A stretch of DNA of 64,000 nucleotides from Leucobacter sp. OLIS6 (GTDB lineage: Bacteria > Actinomycetota > Actinomycetes > Actinomycetales > Microbacteriaceae). Within the stretch, counting starts at the first letter, position 1. The number at the start of each line of letters is the position of its first letter. The translations under genes and the position numbers were made by a program. Below the pieces are notes generated by a model. That model saw only the letters and a program-made list of their open reading frames with translations. It was not told the DNA's origin and made no database searches. Location: the NCBI RefSeq assembly GCF_002752355.1, contig NZ_MRAV01000011.1, forward strand, positions 434,001 through 498,000, written 5' to 3'. Below, piece by piece: positions 26,631 through 37,379 of this stretch.

Positions 26631-27452
26631 GTGTACGACGACGACCTGCGGCTCGCGCACGAGCTCGCCGACCTGGCCGACTCCATCGCCCTGCCGCGGT
26701 TCACCGCCGAGGGGCTTCGCAGCAGCCGGAAGCCCGACGGATCATTCGTCACCGAGGCCGACACCGCGACCGAGCGCGCGCTGCGCGACCTCCTCGCCGA
26801 ACGCCGTCCCCGCGACGGGTTCCTCGGCGAGGAGACCGGGGAGTCCGACGAGACCGGTGCGCCGGGCGCCGCCCGTCGCCGGTGGATCATCGACCCCATC
26901 GACGGCACCGCCAACTACCTGCGCGGCGTGCCCAACTGGGGCGCCCTCATCGCGCTCGAGGTCGACGGGGTGCCCGTGCTCGGCGTCGTGTCGGCGCCCG
27001 CGATGGGCGCCCGCTGGTGGGCGATGACCGGCGCCGGCGCCTGGAAGCGCTCGACCGCGTCGGGCGGCGCCGGCGCGGCGGGCGAGCCCCGCCGACTGCG
27101 CGTCAGCGGGGTCGACGAGCTCGGCGACGCGTCGCTCAGCTTCCAGGGCATCGACACCTGGGAGGCCGCGGGCCGTCGCGAGCAGCTGCTCGACCTCGCC
27201 GCCCGCGTTTGGCGGGACCGCGCCTACGGCGATCTCTGGTCGTACATGCTCCTCGCCGAGGGCGCCGTCGACATCGTCTGCGAGTTCGACGTCAAGCCCT
27301 ACGACATCGCCGCGATCCTGCCGATCGTGCGCGAGGCCGGCGGCTCCTGCACCGACGCCGCGGGCGAGGAATCCCACACCTCCGGCGAACTGCTCGCCAC
27401 CAACGGGCGCCTGCACGCGGCCGCGCTCGCCGCCATCGCGCCGCAGGCCTGA
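26631..27452 (+). CDS. Inositol monophosphatase family phosphatase (histidinol-phosphatase-like)
   Basis: 273 residues from GTG 26631, eight bases after phnE. The metal-binding motifs of the family are complete: FLGEETGE, IIDPIDGTANYLRG and CEFDVKPYDIAAILPIV. The WxxDxAA-type motif reads KPYDIAA. The family includes inositol monophosphatase, bacterial histidinol phosphatase (HisN) and other small phosphate-ester hydrolases. Its place at the end of the phosphonate operon suggests it removes phosphate from an organophosphate taken up or produced there. A housekeeping histidine-synthesis role cannot be ruled out. Confidence 0.82.
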   Translation: MYDDDLRLAHELADLADSIALPRFTAEGLRSSRKPDGSFVTEADTATERALRDLLAERRPRDGFLGEETGESDETGAPGAARRRWIIDPIDGTANYLRGVPNWGALIALEVDGVPVLGVVSAPAMGARWWAMTGAGAWKRSTASGGAGAAGEPRRLRVSGVDELGDASLSFQGIDTWEAAGRREQLLDLAARVWRDRAYGDLWSYMLLAEGAVDIVCEFDVKPYDIAAILPIVREAGGSCTDAAGEESHTSGELLATNGRLHAAALAAIAPQA

Positions 27453-27517
27453 CTCCGCACGGCCCACCGCTTTCCTCCACCCGATTCACCCGCCCCTCCC
27501 TGAACCGAAGAGAGAAG

Positions 27518-30500
27518 ATGCATCCCTCAGCCCCCTCGGCATCCCGCCGACGCTCCGGCCTCGCCGCCGGCGCGCTCCTCGCCCTGATGTCCGGCCTCGT
27601 CGTCGTACCCGCGGCCGCCCCGGCGTTCGCCGCACCCGCCCACCTCACCGAGACCTTCGAGACCGCGTCGTCGGCGCAGACCCCGCCCGCCGGCTGGCTC
27701 GTCGACCGCGTCAACACGACCGGCATGCGCGCCGGCTGGGAGGGCTGGACCTTCCACACCACCGCGGAGGTGACCAAGGAGTTCGGCAACACCGGCGACC
27801 GCGGCAGCTTCGGCAAGGCCTCCGGCATGGTCGCCGTCGTGCAGTCCGACTCCAACCGTCCCACCACGGGCAACTTCGACTCGACCCTGTGGTCGGCGCC
27901 GCTCACCATCGCCGATCGCACGGGCGCCGTCACCGTGAAGTTCGACAGCCACTACAAGCAGGGGCAGAACCCGCCCTCGCAGCTGCTCGCCCGCATCGAC
28001 GGCGGCGCGCCCGTCGTGGTCAAGTCCTATGGCGCCAACGGACTGAACACGAGCGAGTCGGTCACCTTCGACGTGCCGAAGTCCGCGACCAAGGTCGAGG
28101 TCGGCTGGGCCTACCTGCAGAGCAGCAACAACTGGTTCTGGATGATCGACAACGTCGACATCGCCGAGGCGGCGCCGAAGGCCGTCGACCTCAAGATCCT
28201 GTCGGCCGCGAAGCCGCTCGCGGTCCCCGGCGCCCCGCTCGCCGTGCGCGTCGGCGGTCTGCGCGAGGGGCAGCAGCTCGTCGCCGACCTCGCCGGCACT
28301 CCCGTGACCGGGATCCCGAAGGCCGGCGCCGACGGCACCGCGAGCTTCGACGTGACCGTCCCCGCCGGATCCGCCGCCGGGGTGCGCATCCTCGCGCTCA
28401 GCGGCGACGGGATCACCCCGGCGAAGCTGCCCGTGACCGTCGTCGCGAAGGCCGCCGGGGCCGCGAACAGCACGGAACCGCAGCGCTGGTTCGACGGCAT
28501 CGAATCGACCGAGCGCTGGCAGTTCCCCGCCTCCGGCTGGGAGCAGACCACGCTCGCCCAGGTCGTCGACACCTTCGGAGTGGATCGCCGCCAAGCCTTC
28601 ACCCGCGCATCCGGCAGGATCGCCGTCGCCGACGCGTCGAAGGCCGCCGTCGAAAGCGTGCTGAAGACCAAGCCGATCGGGGTGACCTCGCGCGACGCGC
28701 TCGAACTGCGCTTCGACAGCCACTACCGCAAGCGCGGCGGCGCTCAGCGCGCCGCCGTCACCGCGGTGTTCGACACCGGCCAGCGCGTTGTGCTGAACGA
28801 GTGGACGACCAAGGATCAGGAATCGGCCCAGTCGCGCCTGCCGTTCACCGTGCCCGCCGGGGCCCAGTCGATGACCCTCGAGTTCGGCTTCACCGCCGAC
28901 GCGGGCGCCGGATCCTGGATGATCGACGACGTCGCGATCGTGAAACCGCTCGCGGCGCTCGCCGCCGAAGCGCAGCCCGTCGCCGCGGTCGACGTGATCA
29001 GCGACATCCAGGGCGCGACCGCGCGCCTGCGCGACCAGACGCTGCCGGGGCTCCGCTCCCTCACGCCCCGGGCCGACACCATCGTCGCCAACGGCGACCT
29101 CACGAGCAACGGCACCGCGACGCAGTACGACGACTACTTCGCCGCCTTCAATGCGGGCGGCGGGAAGGACTACGCCACCCGCATCTCGACCATCGGCAAC
29201 CACGAGTACTACGGATCCGACGGCGTTCCCGCCTACGTGAAGCGCTTCCTCGACAAGACGAGCATGCGCGAGGTCGGCGGCCAGGGCGGCCTCTGGGGCG
29301 AGCACCTCGTCGACGGGCAGCTGCCGCTGATCTGGCTCGGCAGCGAGGGCCACGTGTACCACGGGGGCGGAGGGCCGTTCGTCGACCTCTCCGATCAGCA
29401 GTTCACCTGGCTGAGCGAGCGCTTCGCCTACTGGAAGTCGCAGGGCAAGCCGGTGCTGCTCATGACGCACCACGTGTTCAACAACTCCGTCTCGGGCACC
29501 TACGCCAAGTTCTACCAGGGCGATTACGGCGCCGACACCGAGCGCATCGAGGCGCTGCTCGCGCAGTACTCGAACGTGACCGTGCTCACCTCGCACACCC
29601 ACTGGTCGCCCGAGCTCAACGACTGGTCGGTCGAGCAGCGCTTCGACCCGAGCACCGCCGCCGGCCCGACGATCGTCAACACGGCGGCCGTGACGACCCA
29701 GTACGGCCCGAGCGGCGATTGGAACGAGACCGCGGTCGGCGGCGCCGACCCGATCGGCCTGCGCGTCGGACTCTATAAGGACCGCCTGCGCGTCACCGCC
29801 TACTACTTCGGGGCCGGCGGGGCCGCCCGGGAGGCGAAGCACATCGACGTCGCGCTGCCGGCCGAGGCCGAGCAGCCGACCGTGCCGAAGCTGACGGTGC
29901 CCGGGAGCGACGCGGGATCGCCGATCTCGGTGGAGGCCGGCGGCAGCGTCGGGATCGCCGGATCGGGCTTCGCGCCCGACGAGCAGCTCGCGCTCGAGCT
30001 GCACTCCGCACCGGTGGCCATCGGCACGGCGACCGCGGACGAGCACGGCGCGTTCTCGCAGCGCGTGACCGTGCCCGCGGACGCGCCGGCCGGCGCCCAC
30101 ACCATCGTGGCGGTGCGCGACGGCGAGACCGTCGCCGAAGTGCCGATCACGGTGACCCGTGCCGACACCGGTGCGGACGCGGGCGCCGACGCTGGTGCTG
30201 GTGCGAAAGGGAACGCGAGTGCGGGCGCAGGTGCGAACTCCGGTGCCAACGGGAACGCGAGCGCCGGGGCCGGAACCGGCGCTGGTGCGAACGGCAGCTC
30301 CGACGCCGGGTCGACCGGCACCGCCGATGCCGGTGCTGCCGGCGCCGACGGCGCGAATGCCGGATCCTCCGCCGGAGGAAGCGCTTCTGCCGCGGCCGAG
30401 TCCACGGGCGCTGCCTCGGGCGAGACCGGCGGATCCCTGCCCGTGACCGGCGGCCAGAACCTCGCCCTGTTCGGGATAGCGGCCGTGGTCCTGCTCGGTG

Positions 30501-30583
30501 CGGGCGCGGTGCTCCTGATCCTGCGCCGTCGCCGGGCGAACGGCACCGGCGCGGAGGCTCCGGGCGAGGTCGGCGCCGAATAG
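27518..30583 (+). CDS. Secreted, sortase-anchored metallophosphoesterase
   Basis: 1021 residues from ATG 27518. A signal peptide (about residues 1-40, ending APAFA-AP) precedes two tandem jelly-roll-like segments of the choice-of-anchor kind, starting LTETFETASS and PQRWFDGIES. The calcineurin-like phosphoesterase domain is in the middle, with VISDIQG, IVANGDLTS, TIGNHEYY, LLMTHHVFNN and LTSHTHW. A Gly/Ala/Asn-rich linker then leads to LPVTG, a hydrophobic segment and RRRR, so the protein should be attached to the wall by sortase. It is 65 bases after the phosphatase gene. It may release phosphate from extracellular organophosphates, but the substrate is unknown. A second anchored phosphoesterase lies at 58,490-60,907. 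Confidence 0.87.
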   Translation: MHPSAPSASRRRSGLAAGALLALMSGLVVVPAAAPAFAAPAHLTETFETASSAQTPPAGWLVDRVNTTGMRAGWEGWTFHTTAEVTKEFGNTGDRGSFGKASGMVAVVQSDSNRPTTGNFDSTLWSAPLTIADRTGAVTVKFDSHYKQGQNPPSQLLARIDGGAPVVVKSYGANGLNTSESVTFDVPKSATKVEVGWAYLQSSNNWFWMIDNVDIAEAAPKAVDLKILSAAKPLAVPGAPLAVRVGGLREGQQLVADLAGTPVTGIPKAGADGTASFDVTVPAGSAAGVRILALSGDGITPAKLPVTVVAKAAGAANSTEPQRWFDGIESTERWQFPASGWEQTTLAQVVDTFGVDRRQAFTRASGRIAVADASKAAVESVLKTKPIGVTSRDALELRFDSHYRKRGGAQRAAVTAVFDTGQRVVLNEWTTKDQESAQSRLPFTVPAGAQSMTLEFGFTADAGAGSWMIDDVAIVKPLAALAAEAQPVAAVDVISDIQGATARLRDQTLPGLRSLTPRADTIVANGDLTSNGTATQYDDYFAAFNAGGGKDYATRISTIGNHEYYGSDGVPAYVKRFLDKTSMREVGGQGGLWGEHLVDGQLPLIWLGSEGHVYHGGGGPFVDLSDQQFTWLSERFAYWKSQGKPVLLMTHHVFNNSVSGTYAKFYQGDYGADTERIEALLAQYSNVTVLTSHTHWSPELNDWSVEQRFDPSTAAGPTIVNTAAVTTQYGPSGDWNETAVGGADPIGLRVGLYKDRLRVTAYYFGAGGAAREAKHIDVALPAEAEQPTVPKLTVPGSDAGSPISVEAGGSVGIAGSGFAPDEQLALELHSAPVAIGTATADEHGAFSQRVTVPADAPAGAHTIVAVRDGETVAEVPITVTRADTGADAGADAGAGAKGNASAGAGANSGANGNASAGAGTGAGANGSSDAGSTGTADAGAAGADGANAGSSAGGSASAAAESTGAASGETGGSLPVTGGQNLALFGIAAVVLLGAGAVLLILRRRRANGTGAEAPGEVGAE

Positions 30584-30607
30584 CGCGGCGGGTTCGCGCT
30601 CGAACGA

Positions 30608-30647
30608 CGAGGCCCTCGACTCCACCCCTGCGGAGTCGAGGGCCTCG
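30608..30647 (+). terminator. Perfect 16-bp hairpin terminator
   Basis: Bases 30608-30623 (CGAGGCCCTCGACTCC) pair perfectly with 30632-30647 around the eight-base loop ACCCCTGC. It lies 25 bases after the phosphoesterase stop. It has no T-tract but is among the strongest hairpins in the window. Confidence 0.85.
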
Positions 30648-30704
30648 CTCTGTGCGCTGTGCGCTGTGCGGCTTCTGCGCACGATCCTCCGCAGGCCGAG
30701 CGGT

Positions 30705-30795
30705 GCCGCCTCGGCCACGGATTCGAGGAACGGTCATCCCATCGAGAGCGGGGGAAACTGTCGAGGAACCCCCGAAGTCGCGGCTCTGCGACCCG
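30705..30795. repeat. 91-base direct repeat, copy 1
   Basis: This copy starts GCCGCCTCGGCCA and ends CTGCGACCCG. It aligns without length change to 30963-31053. The first 30 or so and last 35 or so bases are nearly identical, and the middle is more diverged. It leads directly into the first 19-base array. Confidence 0.85.
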
Positions 30796-30960
30796 GTTCT
30801 CGTCAGTGGGCCCGGCCCTCGTGAGTCTGCCCGGCTCTCGACAGTGGGACCGGCCCTCGTGAGTCTGCCCGGCTCTCGACACCGGGACCGACTCTCGTGA
30901 GCCGGCCCGGTTCTCGTCAATCGGACCTGCTCTCGTGAGTCGCCCCGGTTCTCGTCACCG
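30790..30960. repeat. Array of nine 19-base repeats
   Basis: Nine head-to-tail units with an exact period of 19 bases. The approximate consensus is GGNCCGGYTCTCGTSAGTS, and the core TCTCG is nearly constant. Successive units alternate between CTCGTCA/CTCGACA and CTCGTGA endings, giving a 38-base higher order in part of the array. There are no spacers, so it is not a CRISPR. Confidence 0.85.
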
Positions 30961-30962
30961 GG

Positions 30963-31053
30963 GCCGCCTCGGCCAAGGGCTCGAGGAACGGTCCCACTGA
31001 CGAAAACAGGGGCTACTGTCGAGGAACCCCCGAAGTCCCGGCCCTGCGACCCG
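30963..31053. repeat. 91-base direct repeat, copy 2
   Basis: Second copy of the 91-base element, 258 bases from the first and the same length. It follows the ninth 19-base unit and leads into the second 19-base array. The block of 91-base element plus array therefore appears to have been duplicated as a whole. Confidence 0.85.
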
Positions 31054-31162
31054 CCTCTCGTCAGTGGGACCGGCCCTCGTCAGTGGGACCGGCCCCTCAC
31101 CAGCGGGACTGCGTCTCGTGAGTCGGCCAGGCTCTCGTCAGCGGGACTGCCACTCGTCTGCG
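31048..31162. repeat. Second array of six 19-base repeats
   Basis: Six units in the same orientation and period as the first array. One unit (31086-31105) is 20 bases long. The units at 31048-31085 keep the consensus best, and later ones decay toward the MFS gene. Confidence 0.8.
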
Positions 31163-31219
31163 GGACCCGCGCCCACACACCGCCCGCCCCCACCCCACGC
31201 GGAGGCCCAGCACGCCCGG

Positions 31220-32509
31220 CTATCGCGGGTCGAGCACGCGCCGGGTGCCGCGCACCGCGACGCCGGCCGTGAGCCCGGTGACCGAGGCGAGCAGCACGAC
31301 GGTGAGCGGCAGCAGCCAGCCGCCGGTGAGCTCGTGGGCTAGGCCGAACAGGATCGGACCGAGCCCGGCCAGCAGATAGCCGACCGACTGCGCCATGCCC
31401 GACAGCGCCGACGACGCCGCGTGGCTGGCGGCGCGCTGCGCCATGAGCGTGAGGCTGATGCTCAGCGCGCTCCCGCAGGAGAATCCCGCGAGCGCGAGCC
31501 ACAGTGCTGGCAGCACACCGGGCAGCAGCACGATGCCGAGCGCTCCGAGGATGCCGAGCGCGGGCGGAACGACCGGCAGCACCGGGCGCAGCCGTGTGCG
31601 GGCGAGGAACGGAGCGGCGAGCGAGCCGAGCACCCCGCAGACGTGGAACAGCATGACGTCGAGGCCCGCGACGACGGGCGGGACGGAGCGCGAGAGTTCG
31701 ATCGGCGCGAGCCAGGTCGCGAACACGTAGAAGTTCCAGGACTGCATGCCCATGTAGATCGCGATCCACCAGGCGAGGTGATCGCGCCAGATCCGGCGGC
31801 CGACCCGCTCGTCGGCCGCGGTCGCTCCGGCTGCGGTGCCGGAGCCGTCGGCATCGGCGGAGCCGGAGCCGGAGCCGCGGGCCCCGCGCCCGGCGAAGAT
31901 CCCGCGTCGGTGGGTCAGCCCCCAGGCGACGAGAGCGATCGGCACGACGAGGCCGCTCGCGAGCAGCGCGATGCGCCAGCCGAGCGGCTCGCCGCCGGCC
32001 GGGGCGAGGTGCGAGATCGGCACCACGAGCCCGGCCGAGATCGCGGCGGCCCCGCCGAGCAGCGCCGAGTAGACGCCCATCACGAGGGGGATCCGGGAAC
32101 CGAAGTCGCGCCGGATCGTGACGGGCAGCAGGACGTTGGCGACGGCCAGCGCCGCGCCGATGAGGCAGGTGCCGAGCCACAGGTTCAGCGAGGGACCGGG
32201 CAGCGAGCGCCAGACGGTGCCCGCCGTGAGTGCGAGCAACGACCAGGCGACGGCGGCGTCGGTGCCGATCCGCGTGGCGAGCCCGTGCGCCAGCGGCGAC
32301 ACGAGCCCCCACGAGATCAGCGGGATCGACGCGAGGAGTCCGAGCGCGGCGGGCGTGGTGCCCTGCGAGGCCGCGATCTCGTCGAGCAGCGGCCCGACAC
32401 CGGTGATCGTCATGCGCATGTTGAGCGCGACGAGGCAGACGGTGACGAAGAGCGCGATCCAGTGCCGCGGGGCGGCGCCGGCGCTCAGGCCGCCGCGGCG
32501 GTCAGACAA
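31220..32509 (-). CDS. MFS transporter, CynX/NimT-like
   Basis: 429 residues with about twelve hydrophobic segments. The opening segment LFVTVCLVALNMRMTITGVGPLLDEIAAS and GTCLIGAALAVANVLLPVTIRRDF resemble the CynX (cyanate) / NimT (2-nitroimidazole) branch. An acidic/Ser/Gly-rich loop separates the two halves. Its start overlaps the dimethylargininase stop by eight bases, so the two form a small operon. The transporter may carry the dimethylargininase substrate or product, but nothing in the sequence fixes this. Confidence 0.8.
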   Translation of the reverse strand: MSDRRGGLSAGAAPRHWIALFVTVCLVALNMRMTITGVGPLLDEIAASQGTTPAALGLLASIPLISWGLVSPLAHGLATRIGTDAAVAWSLLALTAGTVWRSLPGPSLNLWLGTCLIGAALAVANVLLPVTIRRDFGSRIPLVMGVYSALLGGAAAISAGLVVPISHLAPAGGEPLGWRIALLASGLVVPIALVAWGLTHRRGIFAGRGARGSGSGSADADGSGTAAGATAADERVGRRIWRDHLAWWIAIYMGMQSWNFYVFATWLAPIELSRSVPPVVAGLDVMLFHVCGVLGSLAAPFLARTRLRPVLPVVPPALGILGALGIVLLPGVLPALWLALAGFSCGSALSISLTLMAQRAASHAASSALSGMAQSVGYLLAGLGPILFGLAHELTGGWLLPLTVVLLASVTGLTAGVAVRGTRRVLDPR

Positions 32510-33272
32510 GCGCTCGCACGCGCACCGAGAGGCAGGTCGGGCAGCCCTCGAGCTTCTCGTACTCCGAGATCTCGACCTCGGTGACGGTGTAGCCGAAATC
32601 GCGCAGCATGGCGGCGGTGCGCGGGGCGGACGCCGAGATGATCAGCTCGCTCTCGCTCAGGCAGACGACCGCGGTGCCGTGCGGCTCGGGCACGGGCACG
32701 AAGCGCTCGAAGATCGCGGGATCGTCGACGAAATCGGGGAAGCCGATCACCGTGCCGTCGGGCAGCGCGGTGACGGCGGTCTTGAGGTGCAGCACCTTGG
32801 TGACGGGCACGGCCACGACCTTGCCGCCGAGCGGGGCGAGGATCGCGCGCAGCTGGGCGACGCCCTCGGCGTTGGTGCGGCCGCCGCGGCCGACGTAGAC
32901 GGTGTCGCCGATCTTGAGCACGTCGCCGCCGTCGAGGGTGCCGGGCTCGCGGATCTCGGCGACGGGGCAGCCGAGGGCTTCGAGCGCCTTGCGGGTGCCC
33001 GCGGTCTCGGGCTTGCGGCTGTCGGCACCGGGGCGGCTGATCACGGCGACGTTGCGGAACATGACGACCGTGTCCTCGATGAACACCGAGTCGGGGCAGT
33101 CGTCGGCGGGCTCGACCTCGATGGTCTGCCAGCCGTGCGACTGAAGCGTGGCGACGTAGCCGCGCCACTGCTCTCTGGCACGCTCCAGATCGACCGCGAC
33201 CTTCTCGATGTGGTCGACGATGCCGTTGTCGAGAAGGGGGCTGGGCTGGCGGACGAGTGCGATGCGCGACAT
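32502..33272 (-). CDS. ddaH: Dimethylarginine dimethylaminohydrolase (dimethylargininase)
   Basis: 256 residues. It fits the DDAH branch of the guanidine-modifying enzymes: PDSVFIEDTVVMF, PGTLDGGDVLKIGDTVYVGRGGRTN, catalytic His162 in VLHLKTAVT and catalytic Cys247 in EGCPTCLSVR at the C-terminus. The expected reaction is hydrolysis of N-omega-methylated arginine to citrulline and methylamines. Length and catalytic positions agree closely with bacterial DDAH. The CynX-like transporter overlaps its end. Confidence 0.88.
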   Translation of the reverse strand: MSRIALVRQPSPLLDNGIVDHIEKVAVDLERAREQWRGYVATLQSHGWQTIEVEPADDCPDSVFIEDTVVMFRNVAVISRPGADSRKPETAGTRKALEALGCPVAEIREPGTLDGGDVLKIGDTVYVGRGGRTNAEGVAQLRAILAPLGGKVVAVPVTKVLHLKTAVTALPDGTVIGFPDFVDDPAIFERFVPVPEPHGTAVVCLSESELIISASAPRTAAMLRDFGYTVTEVEISEYEKLEGCPTCLSVRVRALV

Positions 33273-33430
33273 AGCTGGGGTTCCTCTGCGGATGGCTCGA
33301 TGGGGGATAGCTCCAGGCTATCGCCGACGGGAGCCATCGCCGTTGGAGCGGGGCCACGGAACCGGATGGGCACCGTTGCGCGGGGTGGACGCATCGCCGA
33401 GGATGAGCGGGACGAGTCAAAGGAGACGAC

Positions 33431-35017
33431 GTGACGTTCAGCAGTCCCTACGGGGAGATCGAGATCCCGGATATTTCCATCACCGAGGCCGTGTTCGGCG
33501 GATTGACCGAGGCTGAGCTCGGGCGGGTGGCCCTGGTCGACGGGCCGAGCGGCGCCGAGACGAGCTACGCCGAGCTGCGCGGCCAGGTCCTGGCGATCGC
33601 GGGCGGCCTCGCCGCCCGCGGCATCGGGGTGGGAGACGTGGTGGCGCTGCACGCACCGAACGTGCCGGCGTTCGTCGCCGCGTTCCACGGGATCCTGCGG
33701 GCGGGAGCCGTGGTCACGCCCGTGGCGGCGCTGTCGACGGCCGAGGATCTCGCCCGGCAGCTGCAGGATTCGGGCGCGGTTCTGCTGCTTACCGTCTCGC
33801 CGCTGCTGCCGAACTCGGGGCCGGGCGCCGAGGCCGCGGGTCTCACGAGGGATCGGGTGATCGTGCTCGACGGAGCCGAGGGGTACGCGAGCCTGCGGGA
33901 TCTCGCGGGAGGCGGACATGCGGCGCCCGACGTGTCGTTCGACCCGGCGACGCAGCTCGCCGTGATCCCGTACTCGTCGGGCACCACGGGACGGCCGAAG
34001 GGCGTGATGCTCACGCACCGCAACCTGGTCGCCAACGTGCTGCAGTCGAATCCGGCGATCGGGCTCGACGCGCACGATCGCGTGCTGGCGGTGCTCCCGT
34101 TCACGCACATCTACGGGCTCACGGTGCTGCTGAACCTCGCGCTGCGCGAACGGGCGACGCTCGTCACGGTACCGAAGTTCGATCTGCCGGAGTTCCTGCG
34201 GATCATCCAGGATCAGCGCACGACCGCCGTGTTCGTGGCGCCCCCGATCGCGGTGGCGCTGGCGAAGCACCCGATCGTCGCCCAGTACGATCTGTCGGCG
34301 GTCGAGTTCGTGCTGTCGGGCGCGGCCGCGCTGGACTCGAGCCTCGCGAAGGCGGTGGGGGACCGCCTCGAAACCCTCGTGCTGCAGGGGTACGGCATGA
34401 CCGAGATGAGCCCGGTCTCGCACGTGATCCCGCGCGACCGCCCCGACATCGACCGCGGTTCGATCGGCGCCCTGGTCGCGAACACCGAGATGCGCATCGT
34501 CGACATCGAGACGGGGGAGGAGATCGGGCGGCCGGAAGCGGGGCGCAGCCTGCCCGGCGAGCTGCTGATCCGGGGACCCCAGGTGATGGTCGGGTACCTG
34601 AACAACGCGGAGGCGACCTCGGCGACCCTCGAGCCGGACGGGTTCCTGCACACGGGAGACATCGTCGAGATCGACGCCGACGGGCAGGTGTTCGTGGTCG
34701 ACCGGCTCAAGGAGCTCATCAAGTACAAGGGGTACCAGGTGCCGCCGGCCGAGCTCGAAGCGCTGCTGCTCACGCACCCGGCGATCGCCGATGCAGCAGT
34801 CGTGGCGCTTCCGCACGAGGAGGCCGGCGAGGTGCCGAAGGCGTTCGTGGTACTGCAGGAGAACGCCTCGCTCACAGGGGAGGTGGTCATGGCCTTCGTC
34901 GCGGAGCACGTCGCGGCGCACAAGAAGGTCCGCGCGGTCGAGTTCATCGACGTGATCCCCAAGTCGAGTTCCGGCAAGATCCTGCGGAAGGACCTGCGGG
35001 TTCGGGACGCGGGGTAG
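33431..35017 (+). CDS. AMP-dependent acyl-CoA synthetase/ligase (4-coumarate-CoA-ligase-like)
   Basis: 528 residues from GTG 33431. ANL superfamily motifs are all present: [18 protein letters not shown] (P-loop), [52 protein letters not shown], and the C-terminal catalytic lysine in [13 protein letters not shown]. It activates a carboxylic acid as acyl-AMP and then transfers it to CoA. The layout is closest to 4-coumarate-CoA ligase and medium-chain acid ligases. It stands alone between a divergent dimethylargininase gene and clpB, so the acid is unknown. Confidence 0.87.
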   Translation: MTFSSPYGEIEIPDISITEAVFGGLTEAELGRVALVDGPSGAETSYAELRGQVLAIAGGLAARGIGVGDVVALHAPNVPAFVAAFHGILRAGAVVTPVAALSTAEDLARQLQDSGAVLLLTVSPLLPNSGPGAEAAGLTRDRVIVLDGAEGYASLRDLAGGGHAAPDVSFDPATQLAVIPYSSGTTGRPKGVMLTHRNLVANVLQSNPAIGLDAHDRVLAVLPFTHIYGLTVLLNLALRERATLVTVPKFDLPEFLRIIQDQRTTAVFVAPPIAVALAKHPIVAQYDLSAVEFVLSGAAALDSSLAKAVGDRLETLVLQGYGMTEMSPVSHVIPRDRPDIDRGSIGALVANTEMRIVDIETGEEIGRPEAGRSLPGELLIRGPQVMVGYLNNAEATSATLEPDGFLHTGDIVEIDADGQVFVVDRLKELIKYKGYQVPPAELEALLLTHPAIADAAVVALPHEEAGEVPKAFVVLQENASLTGEVVMAFVAEHVAAHKKVRAVEFIDVIPKSSSGKILRKDLRVRDAG

Positions 35018-35041
35018 CGCCGCCGCGGGTCCCGGCATAAA

Positions 35042-35062
35042 CTTGAGTCAACTGAACTCAAG
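35042..35062 (+). promoter_or_regulatory. HAIR operator (HspR-binding inverted repeat)
   Basis: CTTGAGT (35042-35048), seven bases, then ACTCAAG (35056-35062). This is the exact HAIR consensus CTTGAGT-N7-ACTCAAG bound by HspR in actinobacteria. It lies 76 bases upstream of clpB and should repress it until heat or protein-folding stress. Confidence 0.93.
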
Positions 35063-35137
35063 TTCGCGATGTTGCGGGTGCTCGGGTCGGCCGGCACTCG
35101 CGACATCGCGCCCGTCTGCTGAACAGAGAGGACCCAG

Positions 35138-37306
<2,169 letters not shown>

Positions 37307-37318
37307 CCGTGGAACCGG

Positions 37319-37364
37319 CGGGTCACGCGGGCGCGATCACTCCTGATCGCTCCCGCGTGGCCCG
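37319..37364. terminator. Bidirectional hairpin terminator
   Basis: A 21-base arm (37319-37339) pairs with 37344-37364 around a four-base loop, with only two imperfect positions. It sits between the converging clpB and rpiR-family genes and can serve both. Confidence 0.8.
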
Positions 37365-37379
37365 TTCGTGCGCGCCGGC

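Larger units (their letters stand above)
30584..31219. other. Gene-free stretch with terminator and composite repeat
   Basis: 636 bases between the anchored phosphoesterase and the convergent MFS gene. It begins with a perfect hairpin terminator and then holds two 91-base direct repeats and two arrays of 19-base units, listed separately. Long open frames cross it on both strands, but the 19-base period is not a multiple of three and the frames read as Arg/Pro-rich shadow protein. No gene is supported here. Confidence 0.8.

Noticed and set aside
27527-30718. 1063-residue minus-strand frame
   Set aside because: Complement of the LPVTG phosphoesterase codons; Arg/Gly/Val-rich with no domain signal.
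30660-30920. Short open frames in the repeat region
   Set aside because: Encoded repeats change frame every 19 bases and lack ribosome sites.
30790-31162. CRISPR-like array
   Set aside because: The 19-base units abut with no spacers, vary between copies and have no cas genes nearby.
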